Origin: Megachile rotundata
Lineage: Eukaryota > Arthropoda > Insecta > Hymenoptera > Megachilidae
DNA: 64,000 bases
Assembly (NCBI RefSeq): GCF_050947335.1
Contig: NW_027473327.1
Location: 1,922,001 to 1,986,000, forward strand
Direction: 5' to 3'
Position numbers and translations under genes: made by a program. Within the stretch, counting starts at the first letter, position 1; each line of letters opens with the position of its first letter. Positions 56,801 to 64,000 of this stretch are shown here, one piece after another. The notes beneath the pieces were generated by a model. That model worked only from the letters and a program-made list of their open reading frames with translations. It had not been told where the DNA came from and ran no database searches.

Positions 56801-57973
56801 ATTGTATGATTGCGATTGTATGATTGTGATTGTATGATTGTGATTGTATGACTGTGATTGTATGATTGTAATTGTGCGATTGTGATTGTACGATTGTGAT
56901 TGTACGATTGTGATTGTATGATTGTGATTGTATGATTATGATTGTATGATTGTGATAGTATGATTGTGATTGTAAGATTGTGATTGCATGACTGTGATTG
57001 TATGATTGCGATGGTTTGATTGTGATTGTATGATTGCGATATTATGATTGTGATTGTATGATTGTGATTGTATGATTGTGATTGTATGATTGTGATTGTA
57101 TGATTGTGATTGTCTGATTGTGGTTGTATGATTGTGATTGTATGATTGTGATTGTATGATTGTCATTGTATGATTATGCTTGTATGATTGTGATTGCATG
57201 ATTGTGATTGTATGATTGAGATCGTATGATTGCGATTGTATGATTGTGATTGTATGGTTGTGATTGTATGATTGTGATTGTATGATTGTAATTGTATGAT
57301 TATGATTGTATGATTGTGATTGTATGATTGCGATGGTTTGATTGTGATTGTATGATTGCGATATTATGATTGTGATTGTATGATTGTGATTGTATGATTG
57401 TGATTGTATGATTGTGATTGTATGATTGTGATTGTCTGATTGTGGTTGTATGATTGTGACTGTATGATTGTGATTGTATGATTGTCATTGTATGATTATG
57501 ATTGTATGATTGTGATTGCATGATTGTGATTGTATGATTGAGATTGCATGATTTTGTATGTATGATTTCGATTGTATGATTGTGATTGTATGACTGTGAT
57601 TGTATGATTGTGATTGTGTGATTGCGATTGTATGATTGCGATTGTATGACTGTGATTGTATGATTGTGACAGTGCGATTGTGATTGTACGATTGTGATTG
57701 TACGATTGTGATTGTATGATTGTGATTGTATGATTATGATGGAATGATTGTGATTGCATGATTGTGATTGTATGATTGTGATTGCATGATATTGAATGTA
57801 TGATTGTGATTGTATGATTGTGATTGTATGATTGCGATTGTATGATTGTGCTAGTATGATTGTGATTGTAAGATTGTGATTGTATGACTGTGATTGTATG
57901 ATTGTGATTGTATGATTGTGATGGTATGATTGTGATTGCGTGATTGTGATTGTATGATTGTGATTGTATGATT
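53840..57973. repeat. Copy 1 of 4144-bp tandem duplication
   Basis: Doublets 53854 and 55758, singlet 55520, GCATGACCG 53962 and 55866, and GTGCTAG 54666 all recur exactly 4144 bp later. A rare GATCGCGGTTG variant at 54512 is shared only with 58656. A private GTACCATTG near 54439 and GGGG in the first doublet are not in copy 2. It forms the right part of the 8.2-kb copy 2, so it is nested. It contains a GTGACAGTGC (57662) and GTGCTAG (57844) but breaks off before the rest of block X. Confidence 0.92.
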
Positions 57974-60900
57974 GTGATTGTATGATTGTGATTGTATGAT
58001 TGTATTTGGGAGATTGTATTTTGGAGATTGTAATTGTATGATTGCGATTGTATGATTATGATTGTATGATTGTGATAGTATGATTGTGATTGTAAGATTG
58101 TGATTGCATGACCGTGATTGTATGATTGTGATTGTATGATTGTGATTGTATGATTAGGATTGTATGATTGTGACTGTATGATTGTGATTGTATGATTGTG
58201 ATTGCGTGATTGTGATTGTATGATTGTGATTGCGTGATTGTGATTGTATGATTGCGATTGTATGATTGTGATTGTATGATTGTGATTGTATGATTGTGAT
58301 AGTATGATTGTGATAGTATGACTGTGATTGTATGACTGTGATTGTATGATCGTGATTGTGTGATTGTGATTGTCTGATTGTGACTGTATGATTGTGATTG
58401 TATGATTGTGATTGCGTGATTGTGATTGTATGATTGCGATTGTATGATTGCGATTGTATGATTGTGATTGTACGATTGTGATTGTATGATTGTGATTGTA
58501 TGATTGTGATTGTATGATTGTGATTGTATGATTGTAATTGTATGATTATGATTGTGTGATTGTGATTGTACGATTATGATTGTATCATTGTGATTGTATG
58601 ATTGTGATTGTATGATTATGATTGTATGGTTGTGACTGTATGATTGTGATGGTATGATCGCGGTTGTATGATTGCGATCGTATGATTGTGATTGTATGAT
58701 TGTGGTTGTATGATTGTGATTGTATGATTATGATTGTATGATTGTCATTGTATGATTATGATTGTATGATTGTGATTGCATGATTGTGATTGTATGATTG
58801 CGATTGTATGATTGTGCTAGTATGATTGTGATTGTAAGATTGTGATTGTATGACTGTGATTGTATGATTGTGATTGTATGATTGTGATGGTATGATTGCG
58901 ATTGTATGATTGTGATTGTATGATTGCGATTGTATGATTGTGATTGTATGATTATGATTGTATCATTGTGATTGTATGATTGTGATTGTATAATTATGAT
59001 TGTATGGTTGTGACTGTATGATTGTGATGGTATGATTGCGGTTGTATGATTGCGATCGTATGATTGTGATTGTATGATTGTGGTTGTATGATTGTGATTG
59101 TATGATTGTGATTGTATGATTGTCATTGTATGATTATGATTGTATGATTGTGATTGCATGATTGTGATTGTATGATTGAGATTGCATGATTTTGTATGTA
59201 TGATTATGATTGTATGATTGTGATTGTATGATTGTGATTGTATGATTGTGATTGTATGATTGTGATTGTATGATTGTGATTGTATGATTGTGATTGTATG
59301 ATTGTGATTGTATGATTGTGATTGTATGATTGTGATTGTATGATTGTGATTGCGTGATTGTGATTGTATGATTGCGATTGTATGATTGTGATTGTATGAT
59401 TGTGATTGTATGATTGTGATAGTATGATTGTGATAGTATGACTGTGATTGTATGACTGTGATTGTATGATCGTGATTGTGTGATTGTGATTGTCTGATTG
59501 TGGTTGTATGATTGTGATTGTATGATTGTGATTGTATGATTGTGATTGTATGACTGTGATTGTATGATTGTGATTGTGTGATTGCGATTGTATGATTGCG
59601 ATTGTATGGTTGTGATTGTATGGTTGTGAATGTATGATTGTGGTTGTATGATAGTGATTGTATGATTGTATTTGGGAGATTGTGATTGTATGATTGCGAT
59701 TGTATGATTGTGATTGCGTGATTGTGATTGTATGATTGCGATTGTATGATTGTGATTGTATGGTTGTGATTGTATGATTGTGATTGTATGATTGTGATTG
59801 TATGATTGTGACTGTATGATTGTGATTGTATGATTGTGATTGTGTGATTGCGATTGTATGATTGCGATTGTATGATTGTGATTGTATGATTGTGATTGTA
59901 TGATTGTATTTGGGAGATTGTATTTTGGAGATTGTAATTGTATGATTGCGATTGTATGATTATGATTGTATGATTGTGATAGTATGATTGTGATTGTAAG
60001 ATTGTGATTGCATGACCGTGATTGTATGATTGTGATTGTATGATTGTGATTGTATGATTAGGATTGTATGATTGTGACTGTATGATTGTGATTGTATGAT
60101 TGTGATTGCGTGATTGTGATTGTATGATTGTGATTGCGTGATTGTGATTGTATGATTGCGATTGTATGATTGTGATTGTATGATTGTGATTGTATGATTG
60201 TGATAGTATGATTGTGATAGTATGACTGTGATTGTATGACTGTGATTGTATGATCGTGATTGTGTGATTGTGATTGTCTGATTGTGGTTGTATGATTGTG
60301 ATTGTATGATTGTGATTGTATGATTGTGATTGTATGACTGTGATTGTATGATTGTGATTGTGTGATTGCGATTGTATGATTGCGATTGTATGGTTGTGAT
60401 TGTATGATTGTGATTGTATGATTGTGATTGTATGATTGTGATTGTATGATTGTGATTGTCTGATTGTGGTTGTATGATTGTGATTGTATGATTGTGATTG
60501 TATGATTGTGATTGTATGACTGTGATTGTATGATTGTGATTGTGTGATTGCGATTGTATGATTGCGATTTTATGATTGTGATTGTATGATTGTGATTGTA
60601 TGATTGTGATTGTATGACTGTGATTGTATGATTGTGATTGTATGATTGTGATTGTATGATTAGGATTGTGTGATTGTGATAGTATGATTGTGATTGTATG
60701 ATTGTGATTGTATGATTGTGATTGTATGATTGTGATTGTATGATTGTGATTGTATGATTGTGATTGTATGATTGTGATTGTATGATTGTGATTGTATGAT
60801 TGTATTTGGGAGATTGTATTTTGGAGATTGTAATTGTATGATTGCGATTGTATGATTGTGATTGTATGATTGCGATTGTATGATTGTGATTGTATGATTG

Positions 60901-62010
60901 TGATTGTATGACTGTGATTGTATGATTGTAATTGTGCGATTGTGATTGTACGATTGTGATTGTACGATTGTGATTGTATGATTGTGATTGTATGATTATG
61001 ATTGTATGATTGTGATAGTATGATTGTGATTGTAAGATTGTGATTGCATGACTGTGATTGTATGATTGCGATGGTTTGATTGTGATTGTATGATTGCGAT
61101 ATTATGATTGTGATTGTATGATTGTGATTGTATGATTGTGATTGTATGATTGTGATTGTATGATTGTGATTGTCTGATTGTGGTTGTATGATTGTGATTG
61201 TATGATTGTGATTGTATGATTGTCATTGTATGATTATGCTTGTATGATTGTGATTGCATGATTGTGATTGTATGATTGAGATCGTATGATTGCGATTGTA
61301 TGATTGTGATTGTATGGTTGTGATTGTATGATTGTGATTGTATGATTGTAATTGTATGATTATGATTGTATGATTGTGATTGTATGATTGCGATGGTTTG
61401 ATTGTGATTGTATGATTGCGATATTATGATTGTGATTGTATGATTGTGATTGTATGATTGTGATTGTATGATTGTGATTGTATGATTGTGATTGTATGAT
61501 TGTGATTGTCTGATTGTGGTTGTATGATTGTGACTGTATGATTGTGATTGTATGATTGTCATTGTATGATTATGATTGTATGATTGTGATTGCATGATTG
61601 TGATTGTATGATTGAGATTGCATGATTTTGTATGTATGATTTCGATTGTATGATTGTGATTGTATGACTGTGATTGTATGATTGTGATTGTGTGATTGCG
61701 ATTGTATGATTGCGATTGTATGACTGTGATTGTATGATTGTGACAGTGCGATTGTGATTGTACGATTGTGATTGTACGATTGTGATTGTATGATTGTGAT
61801 TGTATGATTATGATGGAATGATTGTGATTGCATGATTGTGATTGTATGATTGTGATTGCATGATATTGAATGTATGATTGTGATTGTATGATTGTGATTG
61901 TATGATTGCGATTGTATGATTGTGCTAGTATGATTGTGATTGTAAGATTGTGATTGTATGACTGTGATTGTATGATTGTGATTGTATGATTGTGATGGTA
62001 TGATTGCGAT
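57974..62010. repeat. Copy 2 of 4144-bp tandem duplication, with 84-bp deletion
   Basis: Doublets 57998 and 59902, singlet 59664 and GTGCTAG 58810 match copy 1 at 4144 bp. After about 60430 the offset is 4060 (56738/60798), so six monomers are missing, including a GATTAGG unit. A later single-monomer gain gives 4074 bp at GTGACAGTGC (57662/61736). Copy 2 runs on into a complete block X, whereas copy 1 is cut by the start of copy 2. This is the expected geometry of a tandem duplication. Confidence 0.91.
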
Positions 62011-63079
62011 TGTATGATTGTGATTGTATGATTGCGATTGTATGATTGTGATTGTATGATTATGATTGTATCATTGTGATTGTTTGATTGTGATTGTATG
62101 ATTATGATTGTATGGTTGTGACTGTATGATTGTGATGGTATGATTGCGGTTGTATGATTGCGATCGTATGATTGTGATTGTATGATTGTGGTTGTATGAT
62201 TGTGATTGTATGATTGTGATTGTATGATTGTCATTGTATGATTGTGATTGTATGATTGTGATTGCATGATTGTGATTGTATGATTGAGATTGCATGATTT
62301 TGTATGTATGATTATGATTGTATGATTGTGATTGTATGATTGTGATTGTATGATTGTGATTGTATGATTGTGATTGTATGATTGTGATTGTATGATTGTG
62401 ATTGTATGATTGTGATTGTATGATTGTGATTGTATGATTGTAATTGTATGATTATGATTGTATGATTGTGATTGTATGATTGTGATTGTATGACTGTGAT
62501 TGTATGATTGTGATTGTACGATTGTGATTGTACGATTGTGATTGTATGATTCTGATTGTATGATTATGATTGTATGATTGTGATAGTATGATTGTGATTG
62601 TAAGATTGTGATTGCATGACTGTGATTGTATGATTGTGATTGGATGATTGTGATTGTATGATTAGGATTGTATGATTGTGATAGTATGAATGTGATTGTA
62701 TGATTGTGATTGTATGATTGTGATTGTATGATTGTATTTGGGAGATTGTATTTTGGAGATTGTAATTGTATAATTGCGATTTTATGATTGTGATTGTATG
62801 ATTGTGATCGTATGATTGTGATCGTATGATAGTGATTGTATGATTGTGATTGTATGGTTGTGATTGTATGATTGTGATTGTATGATTGTAATTGTATGAT
62901 TATGATTGTATGATTGTGATTGTATGATTGTGATGGTTTGATTGTGATTGTATGATTCCGATATTATGATTGTGATTGTATGATTGTGATTGTATGATTG
63001 TGGTTGTATGATTGTGATTGTATGATTGTGATTGTATGATTGTGGTTGTATGATTGTGATTGTATGATTGTATTTGGGA
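61736..63079. repeat. Block X, copy 6 (1344 bp, 96 monomers)
   Basis: GTGACAGTGC 61736, GTGCTAG 61918, GATTGGAT 62632, doublet 62730, singlet 63066. Offset to copy 4 is 27370 bp throughout. Confidence 0.9.
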
Positions 63080-64000
63080 GATTGTGATTGTATGATTGCG
63101 ATTGTATGATTGTGATTGCGTGATTGTGATTGTATGATTGCGATTGTATGATTGTGATTGTATGGTTGTGATTGTATGATTGTGATGGTATGATTGTGAT
63201 TGTATGATTGCGGTAGTATGATTGTGATTGTATGATTGTGATTGTATGATTGTGACTGTATGATTGTGATTGTATGATTGTGATTGCGTGATTGTGATTG
63301 TATGATTGCGATTGTATGATTGCGATTGTATGATTGTGATTGTACGATTGTGATTGTATGATTGTGATTGTATGATTGTGATTGTATGATTGTGATTGTA
63401 TGATTGTGATTGTATGATTGTAATTGTATGATTATGATTGTGTGATTGTGATTGTATGATTATGATTGTATGATTGTGATAGTATGATTGTGATTGTAAG
63501 ATTGTGATTGCATGACTGTGATTGTATGATTGTGATTGTATGATTGTGATTGTATGATTAGGATTGTATGATTGTGATAGTATGATTGTGATTGTATGAT
63601 TGCGATTGTATGATTGGGATTGTATGATTGTATTTGGGAGATTGTATTTTGGAGATTGTAATTGTAGGATTGCGATTGTATGATTGTGATTGTATGATTG
63701 TGATTGTATGATTGTAATTGTATGATTGCGATTGTATGGTTGTGAATGTATGATTGTGGTTGTATGATAGTGATTGTATGATTGTATTTGGGAGATTGTG
63801 ATTGTATGATTGCGATTGTATGATTGTGATTGCGTGATTGTGATTGTATGATTGCGATTGTATGATTGAGATTGTATGGTTGTGATTGTATGATTGTGAT
63901 TGTATGATTGTGATTGTATGATTGTGATTGTATGATTGTGACTGTATGATTGTGATTGTATGATTGTGATTGTGTGATTGCGATTGTATGATTGCGATTG
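63080..64000. repeat. Right-edge segment paralogous to 35.71-36.63 kb
   Basis: TAG-class doublet 63626 and singlet 63780 match 36256 and 36410 at offset 27370 bp. The last 11 bases (63990-64000) are an incomplete monomer, so the array continues past the window. Confidence 0.87.

Larger units (their letters stand above)
39..61749. repeat. Family of GATTGTGACAGTGC landmark monomers (13 copies)
   Basis: This strongly diverged monomer marks the left part of blocks X and Y. Starts: 39, 5191, 12807, 17343, 23797, 26737, 28584, 34366, 38216, 41506, 49500, 57662, 61736. Two subtypes can be told apart. In X-type copies (39, 5191, 12807, 17343, 34366, 49500, 57662, 61736) two GTACG monomers follow. 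In Y-type copies (23797, 26737, 28584, 38216, 41506) only one follows and an upstream monomer reads GTACGATTGCG. The subtypes split the window into two lineages. Confidence 0.93.
221..61931. repeat. Family of GATTGTGCTAGTAT landmark monomers (18 copies)
   Basis: Variant monomer with CTAG in place of ATTG. Starts: 221, 5373, 10413, 12989, 17525, 23979, 26919, 28766, 31174, 34548, 38398, 41688, 46434, 49682, 54666, 57844, 58810, 61918. In 13 copies it lies 182 bp after the GTGACAGTGC monomer. In the other five (10413, 31174, 46434, 54666, 58810) that partner is absent, which defines a third module type without the GTGACAGTGC region. CTA is a stop codon on the - strand, so this monomer is one of the stop sources in the shadow open frames. 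Confidence 0.92.
1019..63667. repeat. Family of TTTGGGA doublet landmark monomers (59 copies)
   Basis: Two successive variant monomers, GATTGTATTTGGGA then GATTGTATTTTGGA, followed by GATTGTAATTG-type monomers, recur 59 times in register. Starts: 1019, 2839, 3245, 4281, 6171, 7347, 8159, 8565, 9601, 11883, 13801, 14697, 15439, 16419, 18575, 18981, 19205, 20507, 21123, 21389, 21613, 22915, 24483, 25365, 25855, 27423, 29018, 29242, 30362, 32462, 33442, 35360, 36256, 36662, 37334, 38902, 39882, 40162, 40344, 41940, 42164, 43382, 44194, 44600, 45622, 47596, 48576, 50494, 51670, 52412, 52818, 53854, 55758, 56738, 57998, 59902, 60798, 62730, 63626. The following monomer ends TAT, TAG (2839, 8159, 18575, 21123, 36256, 44194, 52412, 63626) or TTG (25365, 39882). 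The copy at 53854 has GGGG in place of GGAG. These are the best anchors for the higher-order structure. Confidence 0.96.
1355..63793. repeat. Family of TTTGGGA singlet landmark monomers (31 copies)
   Basis: A single GATTGTATTTGGGA monomer followed directly by a consensus monomer (no second TTTTGGA unit) occurs at 1355, 3007, 6507, 8327, 9363, 14137, 15201, 18015, 18729, 19513, 21277, 21921, 24819, 27758, 30124, 32224, 35696, 36410, 39238, 40680, 42472, 44362, 45384, 47484, 50830, 52580, 53602, 55520, 59664, 63066 and 63780. Spacing to the preceding doublet is fixed by class: 336 bp after doublets followed by an AATTGCGATTTTAT monomer (10 pairs, one of them 335 bp because of the 1-bp slip), and 154 or 168 bp after TAG-class doublets. 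The next doublet usually follows at 238 or 252 bp. Conserved spacing shows these are parts of larger duplicated units. Confidence 0.95.
1..64000. repeat. 14-bp satellite array filling the whole window
   Basis: The sequence is a head-to-tail array of a 14-bp monomer, consensus GATTGTGATTGTAT. Monomers start at 11 mod 14 up to base 27506 and at 10 mod 14 from 27520 on, which gives about 4570 units. Most differ from consensus at zero to two positions; the longest perfect runs I found are nine monomers (for example 55072-55197). The consensus lacks C on the + strand and this asymmetry never flips, so there is no inverted segment. The monomer looks like a 6+8 internal duplication (GATTGT + GATTGTAT). 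No unique DNA interrupts it, and it runs off both ends. A eukaryotic satellite is the only reading I can support; species and chromosomal position cannot be inferred. Confidence 0.99.

Noticed and set aside
60996..62267. 423-codon open frame on the - strand spanning part of a block X
   Set aside because: Same 14-residue repeat peptide. Its length relative to copies at 4829 and 49138 depends only on whether a GTCATTG or GATTATG monomer supplies a stop.
1..64000. CRISPR array (regular short repeats)
   Set aside because: There are no unique spacers of uniform length between conserved repeats. The sequence is contiguous 14-bp monomers, and no cas genes are present.
1..64000. Centromere assignment
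   Set aside because: Higher-order satellite structure fits a centromere but also pericentromeric, subtelomeric and interstitial arrays. I see no CENP-B-box-like element, and the sequence alone cannot decide.
1..64000. Whole array as an assembly artefact
   Set aside because: Segments carry many private variants, whole-monomer indels of different sizes and nested duplications, which a simple looping error would not give. Collapse, over-expansion or local errors (for example the 13-bp monomer) remain possible.
1..64000. G-quadruplex potential
   Set aside because: The only G runs of three are single GGG in TTTGGGA monomers, far apart, so four close G tracts are never available.
1..64000. tRNA, rRNA, transposon terminal repeats or target-site duplications
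   Set aside because: With almost no C on one strand there are no stable stem-loops or inverted terminal repeats, and no stretch departs from the monomer register.

Overview
The whole window is one uninterrupted tandem satellite array. The basic monomer is 14 bp, consensus GATTGTGATTGTAT on the + strand: no C, about 29% GC, all copies head to tail in one orientation. I see no unique DNA, protein-coding gene, RNA gene, transposon or CRISPR array. Both ends are cut mid-monomer, so the array continues past both. A 64-kb non-coding satellite with multi-kilobase higher-order repeats suggests a eukaryotic heterochromatic locus (pericentromeric, subtelomeric or interstitial) from a long-read assembly. 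I cannot name the species or chromosome.

The register is strict. Monomers start at positions equal to 11 mod 14 from base 11 to base 27506, and equal to 10 mod 14 from 27520 to the end. That gives 1964 monomers, one 13-bp monomer (27507-27519) and 2605 monomers, plus partial units at both edges. All 90 landmark monomers that I located individually obey this, so the insertions and deletions I could trace are whole multiples of 14 bp, with one exception.

Above the monomer there is rich higher-order structure. Variant monomers (TTTGGGA doublets and singlets, GTGACAGTGC, GTGCTAG, GATTGGAT and others) recur in fixed order and spacing. This allows the window to be read as a mosaic of nested segmental duplications: ~5.2-5.3 kb (1-4.0 / 5.15-9.3 kb); 4536 bp (11.0-15.5 / 15.5-17.9 kb); 2548 bp (18.3-20.9 / 20.9-23.3 kb); ~2.95 kb (22.5-25.5 / 25.5-28.2 kb); 1848 bp (26.3-28.2 / 28.2-28.9 kb); 224 bp (29.0-29.4 kb); 98 bp (39.67-39.87 kb); ~8.2 kb (42.9-51.1 / 51.1-57.9 kb); and, inside the last, 4144 bp (53.84-57.97 / 57.97-62.0 kb). 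Longer-range copies lie 12.9, 14.4, 15.1, 17.0-17.7, 20.6-21.6, 27.4 and 36.0 kb apart. A ~1.34-kb block ('block X') occurs complete six times and a related 1.04-kb block ('block Y') three times.

The long open frames on the - strand are a by-product of the repeat. The reverse complement of the monomer has no stop in any frame, and since 14 is not a multiple of 3 every frame reads the same 14-residue peptide (IIQSQSYNHNHTIT). They are not annotated as genes. The points of interest are evolutionary and structural: the preserved register, the single 1-bp slip, shared private variants that order the duplications, recurrent deletions in one interval, and the strand asymmetry. Breakpoints given to the nearest ~20-50 bp are hand estimates, because the switch usually lies in a run of identical consensus monomers.
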